Positions 1-5,849 of a DNA stretch of 13,104 nucleotides are shown piece after piece (within the stretch, counting starts at the first letter, position 1; the number at the start of each line of letters is the position of its first letter). The position numbers and the translations under genes were made by a program. The DNA is taken from assembly GCA_966211815.1 (NCBI GenBank), contig CBIHOD010000101.1:1-13104 (forward strand), written 5' to 3'. The notes beneath the pieces were generated by a model. It was given only the letters and a program-made list of their open reading frames with translations, was not told where the DNA came from and made no database searches. This stretch comes from JANPCX01 sp966211815. GTDB lineage: Bacteria > Pseudomonadota > Gammaproteobacteria > Burkholderiales > Burkholderiaceae_C.

Positions 1-489
1 GTTCTCGGCGGTGATGCCCATGTGGTACTGGTTGTAGACGTCCCACAGGCCGTCGGTGATCATGGTGTCGACCAGCTTCCAGTCGCCCATGCGCTGGCCT
101 TCGCGGGAGTTGGGCAGCACGTGGGGCGACAGGCTCATGCTCTCCTGGCCGCCGGCGATGACGATCTCGGAGTCGCCGTCGCGGATGGCCTGCGCGGCCA
201 GCATCACCGCCTTCAGGCCGGAGCCGCAGACCTTGTTGATCGTCATGGCGGGCACGCCCTGCGGCAGGCCGGCCTTGATGACGGCCTGCCGGGCCGGGTT
301 CTGGCCGGCGCCGGCGGTGAGCACCTGGCCGAGGATGACTTCGCCGATTTGTTCGCCGGCAAGGTTGCTGCGCTTGAGCAGCTCGCCGATGACGGCGGCG
401 CCCAGCTCCGCGGCGGGCGTCTTGGCCAGCGTGCCGCCGAACTTGCCGACGGCGGTGCGGGCCGCTGCAACGATCACGATGTCAGTCAT
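1..489 (-). CDS. phaA: Acetyl-CoA acetyltransferase (beta-ketothiolase), 5' part only
   Basis: Thiolase that condenses two acetyl-CoA to acetoacetyl-CoA, the first step of polyhydroxybutyrate synthesis. It acts in the cytoplasm, normally as a tetramer. The visible 163 residues begin MTDIVIVAAARTAVGKFGG and contain the thiolase N-terminal domain. The acyl-accepting cysteine is Cys88 in NKVCGSG, followed by IAGGQESMS near residue 130. The family is about 390 residues long, so the C-terminal part with the second catalytic Cys and the His lies beyond base 1. The ATG at 487-489 is supported by a strong Shine-Dalgarno (AAGGAG, complement of 496-501) six bases upstream. It starts 99 bp after the phaC stop on the same strand, the usual phaC-phaA order. 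A general thiolase of fatty-acid or ketone metabolism is possible, but the position after phaC favours PhaA. Confidence 0.95.
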   Translation of the reverse strand, partial: MTDIVIVAAARTAVGKFGGTLAKTPAAELGAAVIGELLKRSNLAGEQIGEVILGQVLTAGAGQNPARQAVIKAGLPQGVPAMTINKVCGSGLKAVMLAAQAIRDGDSEIVIAGGQESMSLSPHVLPNSREGQRMGDWKLVDTMITDGLWDVYNQYHMGITAEN

Positions 490-588
490 GGGTGTCTCCT
501 TGGATGCGCGGTGCGCGATGGGTGAGTGGTTTTACTGCGTTGTGCGACGGGTGCCGACGGATGGCGGAAGCAGCGCTCGCGCCGATCA

Positions 589-2340
589 TCATGCCTTGGC
601 TTTGACGTAGCGCCCGGGCGCCGGTTCGATGGCTTTGTACTGCCTGGCGCCATAGGCCTTGGGCGCGGCGACCAGCTTGCCAGCATGGGATTGCAGCCAC
701 TGCGCCCAGTCGGGCCACCAGCTGCCCGGCGTCTCCTTGGCCTTGCCGAGCCAGGCCTGGGGGTCTTCGGGGAAGCTGGCGGCGGGGCCCGTCCAGTAGC
801 TGCGCTTGTTCTTGGCCGGCGGGTTGATCACGCCGGCGATGTGGCCGGATGCGCCCATCACGAAGCGTTTCTTGCCGGGCAGCACGCGGGTGCTGCGGTA
901 GGCCGCGTCCCAGGGCACGATGTGGTCTTCGCGCGAGGCGTAGAGGTAGGCGGGCGTGTCGACCAGGCCGAGGTCGAGCGCCTCGCCGCACACGGTGAGC
1001 GCGCCGGGCTGGGCCAGTTTGTTTTCGAGGTAGGTGTTGCGCAGGTACCAGCAGAACATCGGGCCGGGCAGGTTGGTGCTGTCGCTGTTCCAGTAGAGCA
1101 GGTCGAAGGGCGGCGGCGTCTCGCCCTTGAGGTAGTTGCCCACCACATAGTTCCACAGCAGGTCGTTCGGACGCAGCGAGCTGAAGGTGGAAGCCAGCTC
1201 CTGGCCCTTGAGCAGACCGCCGCCCGCCGGGCTTTGCGGGCCGAGCGTCATCTCGCGCAGCTGCACCATGGCTTCATCGATGAACAGGTCCATCACGCCG
1301 GTTTCGCTGAAGTCGAGGAAGGTGGTCAGCAGCGTCATGCTGGCCGCCGGCTTGCGTCCGCGCGCCGCCAGCACCGCCAGCGCCGTGGCCAGCAACGTGC
1401 CGCCGACGCAGAAGCCCAGGGTGTTGATGCTTTCGTCCCCGTCCGCGCTGCCGGCGATCTCCTGCACCACGTCGATCGCGCGGATGACGGCGTCCTCGAC
1501 GTAGTCGTCCCAAGTGGCCTGGGCCAGGCTTTCGTCGGGGTTGCGCCAACTGACGACGAAGACGCGGTGGCCCTGCCCGACGGTGTAGCGGATCAGGGAG
1601 TTGTCGGGCTGCAGGTCGAGGATGTAGTACTTGTTGATGCACGGCGGCACGAAAAGCATCGGCCGCTCATGCACCTTGGCGCCGGCGGCCTTGTATTCGA
1701 GCAGCTGGAAGAGCTCGTTTTCGTAGACCACGGCGCCCTCGGTGGTGGCCACGTTGCGGCCCACTTCGAACACCGCCTCGTCGGTCTGCGAGACATGGCC
1801 TTTCTGCACGTCCTCCAGCAGGTGGCGCACGCCCTGGGCGATGCTTTCGCCGCCGGTCTGCAGCGCCAGGCGCTGGGCTTCGGGGTTGAGCGCCAGGTAG
1901 TTGCTGGGCGAGGCGGCGTCGACCCACTGCTGCACCGCGAAGCGCACGCGCTGGCGCGTCTTCTCGTCGCCCTCCAGGCCGTCGGCGAGCTTCATGAGCG
2001 TGCGGGCGTTGAGCAGATACATCTGCGCGAGGTAGGAAGCGCCCGGGTTCTGCGCCCACTCCTGCGCTGCGAAGCGGCGGTCTTTCAGCGGCGCGGCCGC
2101 GGGCGCCTCTTCGGGATGCTGCAGCCGCTGCAGCGACTGGTTCCACAGCGCGGTGGCCTGCTCCAGGTAGTCGGCCTGGGCCTGGGCGATCGCCTGGAAA
2201 GGCACCGTCAGGCCCGTCAAGGCGCCGACGGTGTTGCCGATGGTGGCGCCGAACGCCAGGGCGTTGTCGGACACGCCTTCGCCGGCGGCTGCTTTCGCGG
2301 TGGCACGGGGCGTGGAACGTCGAGAATGGGACTTGCTCAC
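589..2340 (-). CDS. phaC: Class I poly(3-hydroxyalkanoate) synthase
   Basis: Polymerises (R)-3-hydroxyacyl-CoA, mainly 3-hydroxybutyryl-CoA, into PHA at the granule surface. The 583 residues match the usual class I length of about 560-600. A variable N-terminal region (about 1-95) is followed by the PhaC N-terminal domain and an alpha/beta-hydrolase domain. The lipase-like box GFCVGG carries catalytic Cys311; Asp472 lies in SREDHIVPW and His500 in GASGHIAGV. The spacings 311-472-500 equal those I recall for the Cupriavidus necator enzyme (319-480-508). Trp417 in LLYWNSD is the conserved tryptophan near the dimer interface. The start is GTG at 2338-2340: no in-frame ATG precedes it, and a GAGG sequence sits about nine bases upstream. 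It is followed by phaA on the same strand. A TATAAT on the minus strand at 2511-2516 is the best promoter candidate. Confidence 0.98.
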   Translation of the reverse strand: MSKSHSRRSTPRATAKAAAGEGVSDNALAFGATIGNTVGALTGLTVPFQAIAQAQADYLEQATALWNQSLQRLQHPEEAPAAAPLKDRRFAAQEWAQNPGASYLAQMYLLNARTLMKLADGLEGDEKTRQRVRFAVQQWVDAASPSNYLALNPEAQRLALQTGGESIAQGVRHLLEDVQKGHVSQTDEAVFEVGRNVATTEGAVVYENELFQLLEYKAAGAKVHERPMLFVPPCINKYYILDLQPDNSLIRYTVGQGHRVFVVSWRNPDESLAQATWDDYVEDAVIRAIDVVQEIAGSADGDESINTLGFCVGGTLLATALAVLAARGRKPAASMTLLTTFLDFSETGVMDLFIDEAMVQLREMTLGPQSPAGGGLLKGQELASTFSSLRPNDLLWNYVVGNYLKGETPPPFDLLYWNSDSTNLPGPMFCWYLRNTYLENKLAQPGALTVCGEALDLGLVDTPAYLYASREDHIVPWDAAYRSTRVLPGKKRFVMGASGHIAGVINPPAKNKRSYWTGPAASFPEDPQAWLGKAKETPGSWWPDWAQWLQSHAGKLVAAPKAYGARQYKAIEPAPGRYVKAKA

Positions 2341-2510
2341 AGTGGTCCTCGGGTTGACATGGACGATGGGCCTGGTGGGACGGATCCTTGGCGGAACCGC
2401 CTATTCTGCGGCTGGCCTGGATGACCACAGCGCGACAGCTGCTGGCCAAACAGGGGATTGGGCTCCTGCAGCGCTCGACGCCGTTATTTCAAATTACAAA
2501 ACTAAATCCC

Positions 2511-2516
2511 ATTATA
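2511..2516 (-). promoter_or_regulatory. Candidate -10 box for phaC (minus strand)
   Basis: The minus strand reads a perfect TATAAT here, inside a short AT-rich island (about 2483-2520) that stands out from the GC-rich surroundings. At 17 bp spacing the upstream hexamer (complement of 2534-2539) is CGATCG, so no good -35 box is present. If used, it would give phaC a leader of roughly 165 nt, and its upstream contacts would fall inside the first codons of the divergent small gene that starts at 2521. The rest of 2341-2510 shows no other clear promoter, hairpin or ORF. Read-through from pgeF, which runs in the same direction, is an alternative source of phaC transcript. Confidence 0.35.
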
Positions 2517-3582
2517 CGGTATGTACTTGGTCGCGATCGCTTGGATCTATGTGGTGCTGATGATGGCTATCGCCGAGGCGACCAGCACCCAGGGCAGCCT
2601 GCTGGGCGCCGTGTTCACCTTCCTCCTTTACGGTGTGCTGCCACTGGTCATCGTGATGTACCTGCTCGGCACGCCGGGGCGCCGCAGGGCGCGGCGCCGG
2701 GCCGAACAAGCAGAACGGGAAGCGTCGCAGGAGGCGCCGTCCGCGGATCCAGCCGGCGGCGGCCACGCGGCCGGGGGTCCGGTCGCGCCGGAAAGAGAAG
2801 AACCGTGACGGGTCTTCGACGGTGCACCATTCGCCGCCGCTGAAATGCACCACGCCGGCGGCGGTGAGGCGGCTGCGCGCCAGGCCGGCGAGGTCGGCCA
2901 GCCACTTGGGCTCCGGCCCGCCCGCATCCGGGCGGGGCTTGAAAAAGGGGCTCGCAACTTGGGCGTCGGGCTTGTCCAGGCCGAAACCGCGGAGCACGTC
3001 CACCCCCACCTCGAAAGCCCGCGGCCCGATGCAGGGGCCCAGCCAGGCAGCGACCTCCGCCGGGCCGCAAGACGCCAGCGCGCAGACCGCGTCGAGGGTG
3101 GCTTCCAGCACGCCGCCGGCCAGACCGCGCCAACCCGCATGGGCCGCGCCCACCGCCCGGCCGCCGGGCGCGGCGAAGAGCACCGGCAGGCAGTCGGCCA
3201 CCTGCACGGTGCAGGCGATGCCGGCTTCGCCGGTGACGCTGGCGTCGGCTTCGATGATCGGCGGCCGGGGCCGAACCGCGGCGGCCGCGTCCGCCGCCGT
3301 CAACCGAGCCACGCGCGTGCCGTGCACCTGGCGCAGGAAGACCGGCGTGGCCTGCATCGCATCGGCGAAACGCCGGCGGTTCTCGGCCACGGCCGCGGGG
3401 TCATCGTCCACCGCCGAGCCCAGGTTCAGGCTGGCATAGGGGCCCTGGCTCACACCGCCGGCCCGGGTGCTCATCAAGGCCCCGACGCCGGTGAGGCCGG
3501 CGCCGCCCGCCCATTGCGGCCGCAGCCAGTCGCGCGCCGGGTCGGCGTGGGCGGTCGTCACGGTGGACGCGTCATTGCGCAT
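2512..3582 (-). CDS. pgeF: Peptidoglycan editing factor / laccase-domain (YfiH) protein with 3' extension
   Basis: YfiH/PgeF family, older name multicopper polyphenol oxidase. It is linked in E. coli to correcting peptidoglycan composition, and family members also have purine nucleoside enzyme activity. The metal-binding residues are present: His87 (RQVHG), Cys131 (VADCLPVLF) and His148 (AAHAGWRGL). STRAGGVS, SLNLG, WLGPCIGPRAFEVG and FFSFRRD are also typical. The core ends near WIRG (residue 281, codon 2740-2742), where family members usually stop. Here the frame stays open for 75 more residues to TAA at 2512-2514, across the opposite-strand small gene. The tail is rich in His, Gln and Arg and looks like a shadow translation. 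I chose ATG 3580-3582 (MRND...) because the domain needs sequence upstream of DWLRPQW; it overlaps the maiA end by 11 bp, suggesting translational coupling. An in-frame ATG at 3618 lies inside maiA and is less likely. Confidence 0.92.
   Translation of the reverse strand: MRNDASTVTTAHADPARDWLRPQWAGGAGLTGVGALMSTRAGGVSQGPYASLNLGSAVDDDPAAVAENRRRFADAMQATPVFLRQVHGTRVARLTAADAAAAVRPRPPIIEADASVTGEAGIACTVQVADCLPVLFAAPGGRAVGAAHAGWRGLAGGVLEATLDAVCALASCGPAEVAAWLGPCIGPRAFEVGVDVLRGFGLDKPDAQVASPFFKPRPDAGGPEPKWLADLAGLARSRLTAAGVVHFSGGEWCTVEDPSRFFSFRRDRTPGRVAAAGWIRGRRLLRRFPFCLFGPAPRPAAPRRAEQVHHDDQWQHTVKEEGEHGAQQAALGAGRLGDSHHQHHIDPSDRDQVHTV
2521..2808 (+). CDS. Small two-helix membrane protein of unknown function
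   Basis: A 95-residue protein with two hydrophobic stretches (about residues 2-18 and 28-48), separated by a short polar loop (AEATSTQGS). A basic run after the second helix (GRRRARRRAEQ, about 53-63) suggests a cytoplasmic C-terminus. The last 30 residues are low-complexity Ala/Gly/Pro/Glu. I recall similar short proteins beginning MYLVAIAW next to pgeF/phaC in Burkholderiales, but cannot verify this here and assign no function. The start is fixed between an in-frame TAA at 2503-2505 and the first helix. There is no convincing Shine-Dalgarno before ATG 2521. The whole gene lies antisense to the 3' extension of the pgeF frame. Its membrane-like composition, with the extension looking like a reverse-strand shadow, is why I favour this gene over the extension. 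Confidence 0.6.
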   Translation: MYLVAIAWIYVVLMMAIAEATSTQGSLLGAVFTFLLYGVLPLVIVMYLLGTPGRRRARRRAEQAEREASQEAPSADPAGGGHAAGGPVAPEREEP

Positions 3583-4210
3583 CGGGACAGGCCGAGGGCT
3601 GGGTCTTGCTGAAAGCATCGAGCCGCATGCAGGCTTCGAAAACCCTCATGACGGTCGGCGCATGCGACAGCCGGCATTCGAAGCGCTGGGCGTTGAAGAT
3701 TTGCGGCACCAGCACCAGGTCGGCCAGGGTGGGGCTGTCTCCGTGGCAGAAGCGCCCGGTTTGCGGGCTGGCCGCCAGCTTGCGCTCGACGGTTTCCAGG
3801 CCGTCTTCCGTCCAGTGCTTGTACCAGCGGTTCTTGTCGTCTTCCGACAGCTTCAGGTCGTGCGTGAGGTAGCGCAGCACCCGCAGGTTGTTCAACGGGT
3901 GGATTTCGCAGGCGATGTCCAGCGCCAGGCCCCGCACCCGGGCGCGCCCGGCGGCGTCGGCGGGCAGCAGCGGGGGCGCAGGATGGGTCTCTTCGAGGTA
4001 CTCAATGATGGCCAGCGACTGGCTGACGAGGTGCTCGCCGTCCTGCAGCAGGGGCACGAGCTTGGCGTCGGACAGCGACGCGTAGGCCGGGTCGAGGTGC
4101 TCGTTGCGCACCAGGTGCACGGGCGCGTAGTCGTAGTCCAGGCCCTTGAGCGCCAGGGCGATGCGCACCCGGTACGAGGCGGAGGATCGGAAGTAGTTGT
4201 AGAGCTTCAT
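3572..4210 (-). CDS. maiA: Maleylacetoacetate (or maleylpyruvate) isomerase, zeta-class GST
   Basis: Glutathione-dependent cis-trans isomerase that turns maleylacetoacetate (tyrosine/homogentisate pathway) or maleylpyruvate (gentisate pathway) into the fumaryl isomer; cytoplasmic. The 212 residues match the family. The N-terminal thioredoxin-like domain (about 1-82) holds the zeta motif as SSASYRVRIAL (9-19), with Ala11 where many members have Cys. Ser9/Ser10 and the QSLAIIEYLE segment (64-73) form the glutathione site. The helical domain contains NNLRVLRYL and ADLVLVPQIFNAQRF (163-177), typical of zeta class. It begins 3 bp after the stop of the FAH-family gene, without its own clear Shine-Dalgarno, so the two are probably coupled. 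Its partner gives the next pathway step. Choosing between homogentisate and gentisate routes needs the ring-cleavage dioxygenase, which is not in the window. Confidence 0.9.
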   Translation of the reverse strand: MKLYNYFRSSASYRVRIALALKGLDYDYAPVHLVRNEHLDPAYASLSDAKLVPLLQDGEHLVSQSLAIIEYLEETHPAPPLLPADAAGRARVRGLALDIACEIHPLNNLRVLRYLTHDLKLSEDDKNRWYKHWTEDGLETVERKLAASPQTGRFCHGDSPTLADLVLVPQIFNAQRFECRLSHAPTVMRVFEACMRLDAFSKTQPSACPDAQ

Positions 4211-4213
4211 CGC

Positions 4214-4921
4214 TCAGCGCGCGACGAGTTCGATTTCAAGGCCGCGCAGCCCCTGCACCTGGGCGCTGAGCCTGTCGCCCTGGACCACGGCGGCGACGCC
4301 CTCCGGCGTGCCGGTGAAGATGAGGTCGCCCGGCGCCAGGGTCCAGGCCTTGGAGAGTTCGGCGATGACTTCGGGCACGCTCCAGATCAGCTTGGACAGC
4401 GTGCTGCGCTGGCGCACCGCGCCGTTGACCTCCAGGCGGATCTCGGCGCCGCCGTCGAGCGCCCAGGCGGACTTGGGCGTGATCGGCCCGATCGGCGCGG
4501 ATTCCTCGAAACCCTTGCCGATGCACCAAGGCCGGCCCTGCTTCTTCATGTCGTTCTGCAGGTCGCGCCGTGTCATGTCCAGGCCCACCGCATAGCCCCA
4601 GACGTGGTCGAGCGCCCGCTCGACCGGGATGTCGCTTCCGCCCGCGCCGATGGCCACCACCAGCTCAACCTCGTGGTGCAGGCTCTGCGTCAGGCTGGGG
4701 TAGCGCATGCGGCCGACTTCGCCGGCGGGCACCGGCAGCACCGCGTCGGCCGGCTTCATGAAGAAGAACGGCGCCTCGCGCCCCGTGTGGCCCATCTCGA
4801 TCGCGTGCTCCACATAGTTGCGACCGACACAGTAGATGCGGTGGACCGGGAAGACGTCCTGGCCCGCGCCGCCTTGGACGGGAACGACGGGGCAGGCAGG
4901 GGGCGTGAAAACAGGCTTCAT
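4214..4921 (-). CDS. Fumarylacetoacetate hydrolase-family protein (fumarylpyruvate hydrolase-like)
   Basis: Short FAH-fold hydrolase of 235 residues that cleaves a fumaryl beta-diketo acid, either fumarylpyruvate to fumarate and pyruvate or a related acylpyruvate. It is closer in size and N-terminal layout (FPVHRIYCVGRNYVEHA) to NagK/FAHD1 enzymes than to the roughly 420-residue fumarylacetoacetase. Metal ligands are Glu84 and Glu86 in HHEVEL and Asp115 in GLDMTRRD; the spacing equals the E71/E73/D102 pattern I recall for FAHD1. Lys136 (GKGFEESAPIGP) and TGTPEGV (203-209) are further family signatures. The start ATG 4919-4921 has a GGAG about six bases upstream. It is the first gene of the maiA-pgeF cluster. 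The short form favours fumarylpyruvate as substrate, which would make the neighbour a maleylpyruvate isomerase, but this is inference. Confidence 0.9.
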   Translation of the reverse strand: MKPVFTPPACPVVPVQGGAGQDVFPVHRIYCVGRNYVEHAIEMGHTGREAPFFFMKPADAVLPVPAGEVGRMRYPSLTQSLHHEVELVVAIGAGGSDIPVERALDHVWGYAVGLDMTRRDLQNDMKKQGRPWCIGKGFEESAPIGPITPKSAWALDGGAEIRLEVNGAVRQRSTLSKLIWSVPEVIAELSKAWTLAPGDLIFTGTPEGVAAVVQGDRLSAQVQGLRGLEIELVAR

Positions 4922-5050
4922 GGTGGGCTCCGGTGGGGATGGGGCATCGCGGCGAGAGGTGGCACAACCCTCCGACGGTGTCCGGGGATGATGCCACGCA
5001 GGCCTGGCCGAGTCGGGCGTGGGGCTGATGCCGTCCCACCCATCCCGATC

Positions 5051-5084
5051 CGTTCACCTTGCCCCTTTACAAACTCCGTGAACG
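5051..5084. repeat. 7-bp perfect inverted repeat, possible operator
   Basis: CGTTCAC (5051-5057) and GTGAACG (5078-5084) are exact inverted copies separated by 20 bp containing the relatively AT-rich CTTTACAAACT. The position, about 130 bp upstream of the leftward FAH-family start, would suit a regulator site for that operon. It could also be chance or part of an RNA stem. Confidence 0.25.
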
Positions 5085-5104
5085 ACACGATGCCAGTCCG
5101 CCAA

Positions 5105-5156
5105 AGCCCCCTCGCTCCAGCCCTCTGCGCCTGCCGGGGGCGCGAGGGAGCTTTTT
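5105..5156 (+). terminator. Terminator-like hairpin with T-run (orphan)
   Basis: The 5' arm AGCCCCCTCGC (5105-5115) pairs with GCGAGGGAGCT (5142-5152) at 10 of 11 positions (one C-A mismatch), followed by five Ts (5152-5156). This is the form of a rho-independent terminator on the plus strand. The 26-nt loop can fold further. No plus-strand gene ends before it in this window, so it may be an attenuator, the end of a small RNA, or a dispersed intergenic repeat. The opposite strand lacks a comparable T-run. Confidence 0.4.
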
Positions 5157-5193
5157 CTGCATCCGCCCTCCGTTCCGGCGACAGCGGATGGCC

Positions 5194-5217
5194 CCCTCTC
5201 CCGCTTGCGGAAGAGGG
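5194..5217. repeat. Intergenic palindrome (REP-like)
   Basis: CCCTCTCCCGC (5194-5204) and GCGGAAGAGGG (5207-5217) form an 11-bp stem with one C-A mismatch around a two-base loop. CCCTCTC...GAGAGGG palindromes are common dispersed elements in GC-rich proteobacterial genomes (recalled, not searched). There is no T-run, so it is not a classical terminator. Confidence 0.5.
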
Positions 5218-5285
5218 CTGGCGGTGGGCGTGTGGGCGAGCCGCCGAACTTGACCGAACGGCGCGAATGGACCCGAGCCAGGCCC

Positions 5286-5291
5286 TACACT
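5286..5291 (+). promoter_or_regulatory. Candidate -10 box for the NUDIX-lapB transcript
   Basis: TACACT at 5286-5291 lies 10 bases before the ATG at 5302. A start site about seven bases downstream would leave a leader of only a few nucleotides. That fits the absence of any Shine-Dalgarno before this ATG (GCGCCCCACC), suggesting near-leaderless translation. The sequence at a 17-bp distance upstream (5263-5268) is not a recognisable -35; a TTGACC at 5250-5255 is too far (30 bp). Confidence 0.3.
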
Positions 5292-5301
5292 GCGCCCCAC
5301 C

Positions 5302-5844
5302 ATGTTCCAAGCCCAGATCAAGCACTGCCGAGCCTGCGGCGCTTCGGTGGCCTACCGCGTGCCGCCCGACGACAACCGGGAGCGCGCCTGCTGCCCTGCC
5401 TGCGGCACGGTGCACTACCAGAACCCGCTCAACGTCGTGGGCACGGTGCCGGTGTGGCAGGACCGCGTGCTGCTGTGCCGCCGCAACATCGAGCCGCGCT
5501 ACGGCCTGTGGACTTTGCCGGCCGGCTTCATGGAACTGGGCGAGACCACCGAGCAGGGCGCGGCGCGCGAAACCGACGAAGAAGCCGGTGCCCGCATCGA
5601 ACTGCAGGGGCTTTACACCGTGCTGAACGTCGTCCACGTCGGCCAGGTCCACCTTTATTACCGCGCCCGGCTGCTCGACCCGGAATTCGCCCCGGGGCCG
5701 GAGACGATCGAGGCCGCGCTGTTCCGCGAAGAAGACATCCCCTGGGGGAAACTGGCCTTCCGCACCGTGCGCACGACGCTGGAATATTTCTTCGCCGACC
5801 GCCGCACGGGTCAATTCCCGGTGCACTGTGCCGATATCGATTGA
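5302..5844 (+). CDS. NUDIX hydrolase with N-terminal zinc ribbon
   Basis: Hydrolyses a nucleoside diphosphate linked to another moiety; the exact substrate cannot be read from sequence. ADP-ribose, NADH or FAD-like dinucleotides are typical of relatives. The 180 residues start with a zinc ribbon (C9-x2-C12 and C31-x2-C34), followed by the NUDIX fold. The NUDIX box is complete at residues 75-97: G75, E81, R89-E90, E93-E94, G96, matching GX5EX7REUXEEXGU. The preceding GLWTLPAGFMELGE is typical. I judge it a member of the group with the short zinc-ribbon N-terminal domain rather than NudC, which is longer. There is no clear Shine-Dalgarno before the ATG. Its stop is 5 bp from the ATG of the type I secretion ABC transporter, so the two are probably co-transcribed, although no functional link is known to me. 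Confidence 0.93.
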   Translation: MFQAQIKHCRACGASVAYRVPPDDNRERACCPACGTVHYQNPLNVVGTVPVWQDRVLLCRRNIEPRYGLWTLPAGFMELGETTEQGAARETDEEAGARIELQGLYTVLNVVHVGQVHLYYRARLLDPEFAPGPETIEAALFREEDIPWGKLAFRTVRTTLEYFFADRRTGQFPVHCADID

Positions 5845-5849
5845 CCCGT

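Larger units (their letters stand above)
4922..5301. other. Divergent intergenic region, no gene seen
   Basis: About 380 bp between two genes reading outward (FAH-family left, NUDIX right). I see no credible coding region: the ORFs crossing it are shadows and lack protein-like composition. It holds a 7-bp inverted repeat (5051-5084), a terminator-like hairpin (5105-5156), and a palindrome (5194-5217), each listed separately. It must also contain promoters for both directions; only the rightward -10 candidate near 5286 can be pointed to. Confidence 0.7.

Noticed and set aside
526..2424. 632-residue plus-strand open frame
   Set aside because: It lies almost wholly antisense to phaC, which has an intact catalytic triad. 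The translation is Arg/Gly/Ala/His-rich with no recognisable motif, typical of a reverse-strand shadow in GC-rich DNA.
3467..5626. 719-residue plus-strand open frame
   Set aside because: It is antisense to pgeF, maiA and the FAH-family gene, then crosses intergenic DNA and the NUDIX gene out of frame. No domain is recognisable.
5205..5849. Upstream extension of the lapB frame by 215 residues
   Set aside because: It overlaps the NUDIX gene in another frame and is low-complexity. The C39-like domain begins shortly after the ATG at 5850, giving the normal family length.
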